Shown: one piece after another, positions 43,552 through 53,023 of the stretch
Position numbering within the stretch: position 1 is the first letter of the stretch
Layout of the letters: the number at the start of each line of letters is the position of its first letter
Source of the DNA: Pseudomonas tensinigenes
Lineage (GTDB): Bacteria > Pseudomonadota > Gammaproteobacteria > Pseudomonadales > Pseudomonadaceae
NCBI RefSeq assembly: GCF_014268445.2
Contig: NZ_CP077089.1
Coordinates: 978,501 to 1,042,500 of the forward strand
DNA length: 64,000 nucleotides
Direction of reading: 5' to 3'
Translations under genes and position numbers: made by a program
Notes under the pieces: model-generated
Database searches by the model: none
What the model saw: the letters and a program-made list of their open reading frames with translations, nothing else
Told to the model about the DNA's origin: nothing

Positions 43552-44934
43552 ATGGATAATCAAGGCTACAGTGCGGCAGAACGCTTGGAACGACTGCCGA
43601 TCAGCGGTTATCACCGGATCATTTTTATCATCATCGCTCTGGCGTTTTTCTTCGACTCCATGGATCTGGCGATGATGACGTTCCTGCTCGGCTCGATCAA
43701 AGCCGAGTTCGGCTTGAGCAGTGCGCAAGCTGGACTGCTCGCTAGTTCGAGCTTTTTCGGCATGGTGCTGGGGGCGTCGCTGTCCGGCATGCTCGCTGAT
43801 CGCTTCGGGCGCAAACCGGTGTTTCAGTGGAGCATCGTGTTGTGGGGCGTGGCCAGTTATCTGTGCTCGACGGCGCAAACGGTCGAGACGCTGACGCTGT
43901 TTCGCATCCTGTTGGGGATTGGCATGGGCATGGAGTTTCCGATCGCCCAGTCGATGTTGTCCGAGCTGATTCCAGCGCAACGCCGCGGGCGCTATATCGC
44001 GTTGATGGATGGCTTCTGGCCGCTGGGGTTCGTAGCGGCCGGCGTACTGTCTTACTTCCTGTTGCCGCTGATTGGCTGGCGCGACATCTTTCTGGTCTTG
44101 GCGGTGCCGGCGGTGTTTGTGCTGGCGATCCGCTTTTTCATTCCCGAGTCACCGCGCTGGCTGGAACAGGCTGGAAAGCTTGAAGCGGCAGACAAGGTGT
44201 TGAACGGCATAGAGGCGCGGGTGCGTTCGTCGCTCGGTGGCGCCGCGTTGCCGGAACCGCTGCGCTTGCCGCGCGCCGTGACGCCGCCGGGAGATTTCTT
44301 TGCGGCGCTCAAACAGATCTGGTCGCCGCAGTATCGCCAGCGCACCACGATGATCTGGAGCTTGTGGTTCTTCGCGCTGCTCGGCTTTTATGGGCTGACG
44401 TCGTGGTTGAGTGCATTGCTGCAACAGTCGGGTTTCGCCGTGACGCAGTCGGTGTATTACACCGTGCTGATATCCCTGGGCGGGATTCCCGGGTTCTTGA
44501 TGGCGGCGTGGCTGGTCGAGCGCTGGGGGCGTAAACCGGTGTGCATCGTCACCTTGCTCGGTGGTGGGGTGATGGCGTTTCTCTACGGCCAGAGCGCAGT
44601 GTTTGGCGGCAATGTGGCGCTGTTGATCAGCACTGGGTTGCTGATGCAGTTTTTCCTGTTCGGCATGTGGGCGGTGCTTTACACCTACACGCCGGAGTTG
44701 TATCCGACGTCGGCACGGGCGACAGGCTCGGGCTTTGCCTCGGCAATTGGCCGGGTTGGCTCGCTGCTCGGGCCATTGGTGACCGGGCTGGTGTTCCCGA
44801 TAACCGGGCAGGGCGGGGTGTTTGCGCTGGGCGCGGCGTGCTTCGCGATAGCGGCGGGGGTGGTGTGGCTGTTCGGGATGGAGACGCGGGGGAAAACCCT
44901 GGAAGAGCTGACTGAAAGCCAAATCCCAGGCTGA
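43552..44934 (+). CDS. MFS transporter, sugar/aromatic-acid type
   Basis: A 460-residue MFS protein with twelve segments. The N-terminal loop has SGMLADRFGRKPVFQWSIVLWG, and the sugar-porter-like PESPRWLEQAGKLEAADKVL precedes the central loop. The seventh-helix region has GRKPVCIVTLLGG. This pattern matches the NiaP/aromatic-acid symporter branch; substrate unknown. Start at 43552 has GGGGGA upstream. The ArsR gene lies 141 bases upstream. Confidence 0.82.
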   Translation: MDNQGYSAAERLERLPISGYHRIIFIIIALAFFFDSMDLAMMTFLLGSIKAEFGLSSAQAGLLASSSFFGMVLGASLSGMLADRFGRKPVFQWSIVLWGVASYLCSTAQTVETLTLFRILLGIGMGMEFPIAQSMLSELIPAQRRGRYIALMDGFWPLGFVAAGVLSYFLLPLIGWRDIFLVLAVPAVFVLAIRFFIPESPRWLEQAGKLEAADKVLNGIEARVRSSLGGAALPEPLRLPRAVTPPGDFFAALKQIWSPQYRQRTTMIWSLWFFALLGFYGLTSWLSALLQQSGFAVTQSVYYTVLISLGGIPGFLMAAWLVERWGRKPVCIVTLLGGGVMAFLYGQSAVFGGNVALLISTGLLMQFFLFGMWAVLYTYTPELYPTSARATGSGFASAIGRVGSLLGPLVTGLVFPITGQGGVFALGAACFAIAAGVVWLFGMETRGKTLEELTESQIPG

Positions 44935-44947
44935 ACAAAGAACCCAC

Positions 44948-45037
44948 TGTGGGAGTGAGCCTGCTCGCGAAAGCGGAGTGTCATTAAACGAAAATGTTAA
45001 CTGACACTCCCTCTTCGCGAGCAGGCTCGCTCCCACA
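44948..45037. repeat. REP pair (inverted, BIME-like)
   Basis: Facing GAGCCTGCTCGCGAA cores; the inner AGTGTCA/TGACACT adds to the stem. It lies between the MFS and adenine deaminase genes, whose ends converge. Confidence 0.9.
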
Positions 45038-45055
45038 TGGGTACTTCGGTGTTGC

Positions 45056-46018
<963 letters not shown>

Positions 46019-46089
46019 TCATCAGGTGCAATGACGGCATTCTACAGATGCTCGCCGAAACAATTGGCAAAACCTGACCAAGCGATCCA

Positions 46090-47055
46090 TCAAACAGCTT
46101 CCTGCTCACGGCGATAGGCATAGGTATCGGCGAAGCGCGAGAGCAGAAATTCGGCGCAAGTGGTCGTCGGATATTTCGCCGGATGCTGTGCGTCCTGACA
46201 ACCGGGCAGGCATTCGATGCGCGTGTCGGGGTGCGGCTCGGCAAAGAACGGCATCGAATAGCGATCCACCCCGAGCGGGCTGATCACCCGGTGCGGAGTC
46301 GAGCGATAACGGTCGTTGCTCCAGCGCGCCATCATGTCACCGAGGTTGACCACGAAAGTGCCGTCGATCGGCGGTGCATCGATCCATTCGCCATTGACGT
46401 TTTTCACTTGCAAGCCGCCGGCGCTGTCCTGATAGAGCAGGGTGATGCAGCCGTAATCAGTGTGCGCGCCGGCACCTTGCTGCTCGGCGGAGCTGGCGGT
46501 GTGGCGCGGTGGGTAATGGATCATGCGCAGGACGCTGACCGGGTCAACGAAGCGGCTGTCGAAGAAATCGCGTTCGATGTTCAGGGCGATGGTCATCGCG
46601 CGCAGCAGGGTTTGCGCGAGGGCTTGCATGTCGAGGTAGTGCTGCTCCATCAGGGTTTCCCAACCCGCTTGCGATGGGTGCCGGTTCGGCCCGCGTAACG
46701 GTCTTTCAGCGAGCACGTCGGGATGCTCGGCCGGCAGGTGCAGGCCCATGTCGAAGGTTTCTTTCAGATCGCTGGGTTTGCTCGGGTCGAGTTGCTCGGT
46801 GGCGATCGCACCGTAGCCGCGATGGTGGCGGGTCTGGGTGATGTCGATCTTGAGTTTTTCTGCTGCGGGCAGGGCAAAAAAACGCTGAGTCTGATCGAGC
46901 ACCGCGTCGATGCGTTGCGCTGAAATCGGATGGCCCTGGATGTAGAAAAAGCCCCATTCGCGGCAGGCTTGGTCGATTTGCCCGGCGACGGCAGGCCAGG
47001 CGTTTTCATCGTCGCTATAGAGCGGGCTGATATCGATGATCGGAAGCTGATCCAT
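46090..47055 (-). CDS. Isopenicillin N synthase-like 2-oxoglutarate/Fe(II) oxygenase
   Basis: A 321-residue oxygenase. The N-terminal half is the DIOX_N region (LPIIDISPLYS, ACREWGFFYIQGHPI). The iron site is HTDYGCITLLYQD (His-x-Asp), with the second His in STPHRVISPLG followed by the 2OG-binding Arg-x-Ser region RYSMPFF. Pseudomonas homologues (PA0147 type) lie next to adenine deaminase. Start at 47055 has AAGGA upstream. The substrate is unknown; a purine-related role is inferred from neighbours. Confidence 0.85.
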   Translation of the reverse strand: MDQLPIIDISPLYSDDENAWPAVAGQIDQACREWGFFYIQGHPISAQRIDAVLDQTQRFFALPAAEKLKIDITQTRHHRGYGAIATEQLDPSKPSDLKETFDMGLHLPAEHPDVLAERPLRGPNRHPSQAGWETLMEQHYLDMQALAQTLLRAMTIALNIERDFFDSRFVDPVSVLRMIHYPPRHTASSAEQQGAGAHTDYGCITLLYQDSAGGLQVKNVNGEWIDAPPIDGTFVVNLGDMMARWSNDRYRSTPHRVISPLGVDRYSMPFFAEPHPDTRIECLPGCQDAQHPAKYPTTTCAEFLLSRFADTYAYRREQEAV

Positions 47056-47095
47056 ACACAATCCTTGAATACGCTGTGTTTCCAATGTGGGAGCG

Positions 47096-47176
47096 AGCCT
47101 GCTCGCGAAGAGGGAGTGTCAGACAACATTTTTGTTTAATGACACACCGCTTTCGCGAGCAGGCTCGCTCCCACAG
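47096..47176. repeat. REP pair (inverted, BIME-like)
   Basis: Facing GAGCGAGCCTGCTCGCGAA cores between the BMP and oxygenase genes. Confidence 0.9.
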
Positions 47177-47198
47177 GGTTTTGTGTAATTAGCAAAAA

Positions 47199-48272
47199 TT
47201 ACTTCGGCATCTCAGCCTTCATGCCTTCAACGTAATAGTTCATCGACGCCAGTTCAGCATTCGTCGCACTCACGCCCGCCGGGATTTTTTCGACGCCGGC
47301 CTGATCCTTGATCGGCCCGGTAAACGGCTGCAACGCGCCGCTCTTGATGTCGGCGATGATCTGCTCGGCCTCGGCTTTCACCGGCGCCGGCACCAGGTCG
47401 CTGATCGGCAGTTCAACCGTGCCTTCCTTCAGTCCGCCCCAGTAATCCTGGGGTTTCCAGCTGTGATCGATCACGCTCTGCGTCGCCTGGATGTAATGGG
47501 GCGCCCAGTCGTTGACGATCGAGGTCAGCACGGCTTTCGGCCCGAAGTGCGCCATGTCCGAGGCGTAACCCACCGCGTACACGCCACGACGTTCGGCGGC
47601 CTGAATCGGCGCCGGGCTGTCGGTGTGCTGGAACACCACATCGACGCCCTGATCGATCAGCGCGTTGGCCGCATCAGCTTCCTTGCCCGGGTCGAACCAC
47701 GAGTTGACCCACACCACTTTGATCTCGGTGCCTGGGTTGTATTTGTTCAAGGCCAGTTGAATCGAGTTGATGTCACGGATCACCTCGGGGATCGGGAACG
47801 AAGCGACATAGCCGATCTTCTTGGTCTTGGTCATCTTCGCCGCGAGGAAACCACCGACGTAGCGACCCTCGTAAGTGCGCGCCAGATAGGTGCCGAGGTT
47901 CTTGTCCTGTTTGTAGCCGGTGGCGTGTTCGAAGGTCACCTTGGGAAACTGCTTGGCGACTTTGACAGTGGGGTTCATGTAGCCGAAAGAGGTGGTGAAA
48001 ATCAGGTCGTACTTGTCCTTGGCCATGTTGCGGATCACCCGTTCGGCGTCGGCACCTTCGGCGACGTTCTCGACGTAGTTGGTGGTGATCTGATTGCCGA
48101 ATTTCTCGGCGAGTGCCTTGCGCCCCTGCTCATGCTGATACGTCCAGCCGTGGTCACCGATCGGGCCGATGTAAACGAAACCGACCTTCAGCGGATCGGC
48201 GGCGCTGGCGCTCAGGCTGATCCCCAGACCGAGGGCGGCGCACAGCAGTTTGTGCAACGGACGTATTTGCAT
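47199..48272 (-). CDS. BMP-family ABC transporter substrate-binding protein
   Basis: A 357-residue periplasmic binding protein with a signal peptide (LLCAALGLGISLSASAA). The BMP/PnrA-type fold is shown by VGFVYIGPIGDHGWTYQHEQG, the ATGY and NPGTEIKVVWVNSWFDPGKEA segments, and DVVFQHTDSPAPIQAAERRGV. PnrA-type proteins bind purine nucleosides. The matching permeases and ATPase lie at 53024-56617, separated from it by other purine genes. The frame extending to 48455 is REP readthrough. Confidence 0.88.
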   Translation of the reverse strand: MQIRPLHKLLCAALGLGISLSASAADPLKVGFVYIGPIGDHGWTYQHEQGRKALAEKFGNQITTNYVENVAEGADAERVIRNMAKDKYDLIFTTSFGYMNPTVKVAKQFPKVTFEHATGYKQDKNLGTYLARTYEGRYVGGFLAAKMTKTKKIGYVASFPIPEVIRDINSIQLALNKYNPGTEIKVVWVNSWFDPGKEADAANALIDQGVDVVFQHTDSPAPIQAAERRGVYAVGYASDMAHFGPKAVLTSIVNDWAPHYIQATQSVIDHSWKPQDYWGGLKEGTVELPISDLVPAPVKAEAEQIIADIKSGALQPFTGPIKDQAGVEKIPAGVSATNAELASMNYYVEGMKAEMPK

Positions 48273-48363
48273 GAATTGGAGCTCCATTTTGTTGTGTGTG
48301 GTCAGGGCCAATGCAAATTGCTGACCAACAGGACAACAAACCGGTTTGAAACCGTGTGAAGGC

Positions 48364-48428
48364 CTTCGCGAGCAGGCTCGCTCCCACATTCGAGCGCATT
48401 CCCCTGTGGGAGCGAGCCTGCTCGCGAA
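48364..48428. repeat. REP pair (outward-facing)
   Basis: CTTCGCGAGCAGGCTCGCTC and GAGCGAGCCTGCTCGCGAA copies separated by about 15 bases, upstream of the BMP gene in the divergent gap. Confidence 0.88.
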
Positions 48429-48559
48429 GGGGCCAGCAAGTCCAATAAAGTGCAACTGCCAAAAGCCCTGCCAGCGCTTGGTGCGCTAAGGTGTAACGAA
48501 ACGTTAGCGCCGCCCCGCAGTCAGTAGCTCATTCGCACTCTTCGGCAAAAGGCCCGTCC

Positions 48560-49651
48560 ATGCTCACCCTCCTCAAGCAAGAAAGTTTTCTGCTACTGGC
48601 CGTCATCGCCGCGTGCGTCGCCTATCCGTTGGAACACTGGATGCTGCACAGCGGCCAGATCGTCGCGCTGACTGCCGGCCTGGCGCTGATCGCTTTCATC
48701 GTCGCCGCCTCGATGCGCGTCGCCCATCACGCCGAATTGCTCGCCGAAAAGGTCGGCGACCCTTACGGCACGATGATACTCACGCTCGCGGCTGTGCTGG
48801 TCGAAGTGGTGATTCTGGCAATCATGATGAGCAACGAAGCCTCGCCCACACTGGTGCGCGACACGATCTATTCCGCCGTGATGCTCGACATCAACGGCAT
48901 CCTCGGCCTCGCCGCGCTGATGGGTGGGATCAAACATGGCGAGCAGTCGTACAACGACGATTCGGCGCGCAGCTACAGCGTGATGATCCTCACCGCCATG
49001 GGCGTGTCGATGGTGGTGCCGGAGTTTATTCCCGAGGCTAACTGGAAGATTTATTCGGCATTCACCATCGGTGCGATGGTGGTGCTTTACGCGCTGTTTC
49101 TGCGCATGCAAGTCGGCCCGCACAGTTACTTTTTCAGCTACAGCTATCCGGACAAACGCCGCAAGAAAGAACCGCAGGACGCGCAGGCGAAAGCACCGAG
49201 CATCGGCTTGTCGATCGGCATTCTGGTGTTTGGCATTGTGGTGATCGGCGCATTGGCCGAAGTGATGTCGAAGACCCTCGATCTGGGCCTGGAAGGCACG
49301 GGCGCACCGCCGGTGATCACGGCGATTCTGGTCGCGGCGATTTCCGCGGCGCCGGAGATTTTGACCGCGTTGCGTGCAGCGTTGGCCAACCGCATGCAGT
49401 CGGTGGTGAACATTGCGATGGGTGCGTCATTGTCGACGGTGATTCTGACCGTGCCGGTGATGGAGGCGATGGCGCTGTACACCGGCCAACCGTTTCAAAT
49501 GGCGATGACGCCGGTGCAGACGGTGATGATCTTCATCACGCTGATCGTCAGCGCGATCAATCTGAATGATGGCGAGACCAATGCCATCGAAGGCATGACC
49601 CACTTCGTGCTGTTTGCGACGTTCATCATGCTGTCCCTGCTGGGGCTCTGA
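48560..49651 (+). CDS. Calcium/proton exchanger-like (CaCA family) transporter
   Basis: A 363-residue membrane protein with about eleven segments. It has the two CaCA alpha-repeats: GDPYGTMILTLAAVLVEVVILAIM and ISAAPEILTALRAALANRMQ, each containing the acidic residue of the ion site. A short cytoplasmic loop (DKRRKKEPQDAQAKAP) splits the halves. It resembles ChaA/y4hA-type antiporters. It is divergent from the BMP gene. It sits inside the purine block, but no purine link is implied by the sequence. Confidence 0.85.
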   Translation: MLTLLKQESFLLLAVIAACVAYPLEHWMLHSGQIVALTAGLALIAFIVAASMRVAHHAELLAEKVGDPYGTMILTLAAVLVEVVILAIMMSNEASPTLVRDTIYSAVMLDINGILGLAALMGGIKHGEQSYNDDSARSYSVMILTAMGVSMVVPEFIPEANWKIYSAFTIGAMVVLYALFLRMQVGPHSYFFSYSYPDKRRKKEPQDAQAKAPSIGLSIGILVFGIVVIGALAEVMSKTLDLGLEGTGAPPVITAILVAAISAAPEILTALRAALANRMQSVVNIAMGASLSTVILTVPVMEAMALYTGQPFQMAMTPVQTVMIFITLIVSAINLNDGETNAIEGMTHFVLFATFIMLSLLGL

Positions 49652-49667
49652 GGCTGGCAGAAACCAA

Positions 49668-49758
49668 TGTGGGAGCGAGCCTGCTCGCGAAAGCGGTGTG
49701 TCATCCAACAAACATGTTGTCTGACACTCCCTCTTCGCGAGCAGGCTCGCTCCCACAG
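49668..49758. repeat. REP pair (inverted, BIME-like)
   Basis: Facing GAGCGAGCCTGCTCGCGAA cores between the convergent exchanger and 8-oxoguanine deaminase genes. Confidence 0.9.
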
Positions 49759-49775
49759 TTTTGAACGGCGGGGGA

Positions 49776-51134
49776 TCAGGTACCGGCGATCAACTGGCGC
49801 GCCGCCTGGCTGTGGTCGGCGATCAGGCCTTTCAGATCCAGCCCTTCAACCTGGCCATCGACCACGCGCCACTTGCCACCAATCATCACCCGATCCGCAC
49901 GATCCGCGCCGCACAACAGCAACGCCGAGATCGGATCATGGCTGCCCGAGAAGCGCAGCTCATCAAGCTTGAACAACGCCAGATCCGCCTGCTTGCCCAC
50001 GGCAATCTCACCAATATCGGTACGGCCCAACAAGCTCGCCGAACCCTTGGTCGCCCAGCCCAGCACGCGTTCCGGGGTGATCTTCTCGGCGCCGTAACGC
50101 AGGCGCTGGATGTACAACGCCTGACGCGCTTCGAGAATCATGTTCGAGGCATCGTTGGACGCCGAACCATCGACGCCCAGACCAAAAAGTGCACCCGCGT
50201 CAGTCAGATCGATACTCGGGCAGATGCCGGAAGCCAGACGCATGTTCGAGCTTGGGCAATGGCAAATACCGGTGCCCGCCTGACCGAGGCGAGCGATTTC
50301 GTCCGGGTTGAAGTGGATGCCGTGGGCCAGCCAGGTGCGCGGGCCGAGCCAGCCGACGCTGTCGAGATAATCGACGGTGCGCAGGCCGAAACGCTGCAGG
50401 CAGAAATCTTCTTCATCGAGGGTTTCGGCGAGATGCGTGTGCAGGCGCACGTCGAGTTTGTTCGCCAGTTCGGCGCTGGCCGACATGATTTCCGGGGTCA
50501 CCGAGAACGGCGAGCACGGCGCCAGGGCGATCTGGATCTGCGCCCCATCGCCACGTTCGTGGTACTCGTGAATCAGGCGCTGACTGTCGTCGAGAATCAC
50601 TTGGCCTTCCTGCACGGTCTGCTGCGGCGGCAAACCGCCGTCCTTCTCGCCGAGGCTCATCGAACCGCGAGTGAGCATGGCGCGCATGCCCAGTTCACGC
50701 ACGGTTTCGACTTGCACGTCGATGGCGTTTTCCAGACCGTCCGGGAACAGATAGTGGTGGTCGGCAGCGGTGGTGCAGCCCGACAGCAGCAGTTCGGCCA
50801 AAGCGACTTTGCTGGCGAGGGCGAGTTTTTCCGGCGTCAGGCGCGCCCACACCGGGTACAGGGTTTTCAGCCATGGGAACAACGGCTGATTGACCACCGG
50901 CGCCCAGGCGCGGGTGAGGGTTTGATAGAAGTGATGGTGAGTGTTGATCAGGCCCGGCAGGATCACATGCTCGCGGGCATCGAACACTGCATTGCACGGC
51001 GCCGACGGCTGCTGGCCAGCGGCGAGGACTTCGACGATGACACCGTCTTGCACGACAAGACCGCCACGGGCATCGAGCTCGTTGGAGGTGAAAATGGCGA
51101 GGGGATTTTTTAACCAGGTACGGGTCGCGGGCAT
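49776..51134 (-). CDS. 8-oxoguanine deaminase
   Basis: A 452-residue amidohydrolase of the AtzA/TRZ/ATZ type. Metal and active-site motifs are PGLINTHHHFYQTLTRA, RLHTHLAETLDEED, LAHGIHFNPDE and GLGVDGSASNDASN. Length and sequence match PA0142, the biochemically characterised 8-oxoguanine deaminase of P. aeruginosa. It converts 8-oxoguanine to urate. It is monocistronic and followed by a REP pair. Confidence 0.88.
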   Translation of the reverse strand: MPATRTWLKNPLAIFTSNELDARGGLVVQDGVIVEVLAAGQQPSAPCNAVFDAREHVILPGLINTHHHFYQTLTRAWAPVVNQPLFPWLKTLYPVWARLTPEKLALASKVALAELLLSGCTTAADHHYLFPDGLENAIDVQVETVRELGMRAMLTRGSMSLGEKDGGLPPQQTVQEGQVILDDSQRLIHEYHERGDGAQIQIALAPCSPFSVTPEIMSASAELANKLDVRLHTHLAETLDEEDFCLQRFGLRTVDYLDSVGWLGPRTWLAHGIHFNPDEIARLGQAGTGICHCPSSNMRLASGICPSIDLTDAGALFGLGVDGSASNDASNMILEARQALYIQRLRYGAEKITPERVLGWATKGSASLLGRTDIGEIAVGKQADLALFKLDELRFSGSHDPISALLLCGADRADRVMIGGKWRVVDGQVEGLDLKGLIADHSQAARQLIAGT

Positions 51135-51296
51135 GTTGCCGGCTCCTCTGAAAATGGGGTTCAGGGTTGCCAGCTCAGTGATGCCCTGTCTGCTGATCCA
51201 GGGTCGCCGCGGGGGACGAGGTGCGCAGTTTCAAACAAAACGCCGCATCGGGCAAGCCCAACCCGACCGGACAACATCACCAAAATACACAACCAC

Positions 51297-51375
51297 TGTA
51301 GGAGCTGCCGAAGGCTGCGATCTTTTGATTTTGTTTTTAAGATCAAAAGATCGCAGCCTTCGGCAGCTCCTACAG
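51297..51375. repeat. Inverted repeat of the GATCGCAGCC family, near-perfect
   Basis: The arms (TGTAGGAGCTGCCGAAGGCT... and its complement) match perfectly over about 32 bases around a short AT-rich centre. It lies between the SDR and the 8-oxoguanine deaminase genes. Confidence 0.92.
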
Positions 51376-51386
51376 GGGATCATCAA

Positions 51387-52070
51387 TTACCAGGGAATCG
51401 TTTCGCCCTTGTAATTGATGAAGTGATGCCCGCCCTTGCCGGTGTACGCATTCACCTGATCGATCAACCCACGGGTGCTGGTTTCCACATCAAGGTCAGC
51501 CCCTTCACCGCCCATATCGGTCTTCACCCAACCCGGATGCAGCGACAACACGGTCATCTTCTGCTCGCCCAATTGCGTGATAAAACTGTTGGTCATCGAA
51601 TTCAGCGCAGCCTTGCTCGCTTTGTACAACGCCAGCTCCGGCGCGTCCGGCACGGTCACGCTGCCGAGCCCGGAACTCATGAACGCCAGCAGGCCGCTGC
51701 CGTCACGGATCTGCCCGACAAAACGCTGGGCCAGATTGATCGGTGCCACCGCGTTGGTGAAGAACAACTGACCGACTTCGGCCAATGTAGCGCCGCCCGG
51801 GGTCTGATCGGCCGGGCCTTTGACCCCGGCGTTGACGAACAGCAAATCAAATGTTTCGCCCTTGAGCTGTTGGCTCAAAGCGATCACCGCTTGCTGATCG
51901 TCCATATCGAGCTTCTCGATCCGCACCTTGCCTAATGCTTGAAGCGCATCGGCATTGGCAGGGTTGCGCACGGTGGCGGTGACTTGCCAGCCGTCGGCCA
52001 GCAGGGTTTTCACCAAACCGAGGCCCAGGCCCCGGGAGGCGCCGATGATCAGTGCGTTTTTTGCAGACAT
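51387..52070 (-). CDS. Short-chain dehydrogenase/reductase
   Basis: A 227-residue classical SDR. Cofactor motif is ALIIGASRGLGLGLVKTLL; the NAG motif is LLFVNAGVKGP; the active site has LLAFMSSGLGSV and ALYKASKAALNSM (Tyr-x-x-x-Lys). It is the csgA-like short SDR type. It lies 25 bases after the MerR gene and is probably co-transcribed with it. Substrate unknown. Confidence 0.87.
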   Translation of the reverse strand: MSAKNALIIGASRGLGLGLVKTLLADGWQVTATVRNPANADALQALGKVRIEKLDMDDQQAVIALSQQLKGETFDLLFVNAGVKGPADQTPGGATLAEVGQLFFTNAVAPINLAQRFVGQIRDGSGLLAFMSSGLGSVTVPDAPELALYKASKAALNSMTNSFITQLGEQKMTVLSLHPGWVKTDMGGEGADLDVETSTRGLIDQVNAYTGKGGHHFINYKGETIPW

Positions 52071-52095
52071 GAGGGGCTTCCTTGATGGATGAGGA

Positions 52096-52446
52096 TCATG
52101 GATTCAATGGACAGGCCTGACCGAGGCGAAGTTGCAGCTCTTGCCGCAGTACGTCGAGTTCGCTCATGCGGTTTTCAATCAATTGGAGTTTGTCGCGCAG
52201 CAACTGCGCCACGGCGTTGTCCGGATCGGGCGCGTTCCACAATGCGGCGACACTGTCACCGATCTCGCCGAGGGTAAATCCCAGACGCTGCGCAGTCTTG
52301 ATATAGAGCACCAGTTGCACCATCTCCGGCGGATAGTCGCGATAACCATTGGCACTGCGCTGCGCCGCGATCAACCCGCGCTGCTCATAGAAACGCAGGG
52401 TGTCACGGCTGACGGCGCTGGCCTGGGCTAATTCACCGATGCGCAT
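52096..52446 (-). CDS. MerR-family transcriptional regulator
   Basis: A 116-residue MerR protein. HTH is MRIGELAQASAVSRDTLRFYEQRGLI, then a wing and a C-terminal coiled coil (ENRMSELDVLRQELQLRL). Only one Cys (QACPLNP) is present, so a two-Cys metal site is unlikely. Start at 52446 is preferred; a TTG lies four codons upstream. It lies upstream of the SDR gene and divergent from a membrane protein gene, with a MerR-type operator between. Confidence 0.85.
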   Translation of the reverse strand: MRIGELAQASAVSRDTLRFYEQRGLIAAQRSANGYRDYPPEMVQLVLYIKTAQRLGFTLGEIGDSVAALWNAPDPDNAVAQLLRDKLQLIENRMSELDVLRQELQLRLGQACPLNP

Positions 52447-52466
52447 GCTGGCTCTCAAAAGAAGTA

Positions 52467-52497
52467 TTGACCCTGGAGCATACTCCAGGCTTTACCG
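52467..52497 (+). promoter_or_regulatory. MerR-type promoter with long spacer
   Basis: TTGACC (52467-52472) is followed by CCTGGAG-CATA-CTCCAGG (52472-52489), then TTACCG (52492-52497) after a 19-base spacer. This spacing is the hallmark of MerR-activated promoters and points toward the membrane protein gene at 52527. Confidence 0.65.
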
Positions 52498-52526
52498 TGC
52501 TTGCTCCCTGAATTTCCGGAGCATGG

Positions 52527-52964
52527 ATGATGTGGACTTCAACGCAGTATCGCAACGTGGTGCGCGGAAGTGCATGGTATGACTTGATCGTCACGGCAGC
52601 GTTTGCCACGCCATGGAGTTTTGCGCTTGTGCACGGGTTGTTGAGCGCACTGAATTTACCCGGCGAACTGCCGGTGTTTCAGCCTGTGCATATGTTGATG
52701 GCAAATCTGTTGGGGTCGGTGGTGTGTGTTTGGGCGGTGCTGCGGATTCGCGATCCGCAGGCGCTTTATGGTCGGTATGACGCGGTGGCGCGGTTTCTGT
52801 TTGCGGCTTGGCAGGCGTATGCCTTGTTGCACGGCGCCAGTTCGATTCTGATTGTTTTCCTGGTCTTCGAACTGGCGTGGGGCATTGCTCAGGTGTTGCC
52901 TGTGAGTAAGTCTTCGCGAGCAGGCTCGCTCCCACAGGAGATAGGTGTCACCTCACACCCCTGA
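52527..52964 (+). CDS. Small integral membrane protein, 3' end made of REP sequence
   Basis: A 145-residue protein with four hydrophobic segments (LIVTAAFATPWSFALVHGLL, HMLMANLLGSVVCVWAVL, FLFAAWQAYALLHGASSILI, VFLVFELAWGIAQVL). The last ~19 residues (SKSSRAGSLPQEIG...) are encoded by a REP element, so the original C-terminus was probably replaced. GGAG lies at 52518. ATG 52530 is an alternative start. It has a MerR-type promoter upstream. I do not recognise the family. Confidence 0.7.
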   Translation: MMWTSTQYRNVVRGSAWYDLIVTAAFATPWSFALVHGLLSALNLPGELPVFQPVHMLMANLLGSVVCVWAVLRIRDPQALYGRYDAVARFLFAAWQAYALLHGASSILIVFLVFELAWGIAQVLPVSKSSRAGSLPQEIGVTSHP

Positions 52965-53005
52965 GTCGGGCGCGGAAAATGTGGGAGCGAGCCTGCTCGC
53001 GAAGA
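52912..53005. repeat. REP pair overlapping the 3' end of a gene
   Basis: TTCGCGAGCAGGCTCGCTCC begins inside the membrane-protein gene; the partner GAGCGAGCCTGCTCGCGAA lies just before the ABC permease stop. Confidence 0.9.
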
Positions 53006-53023
53006 GGCCCGCCCAAACAATAA

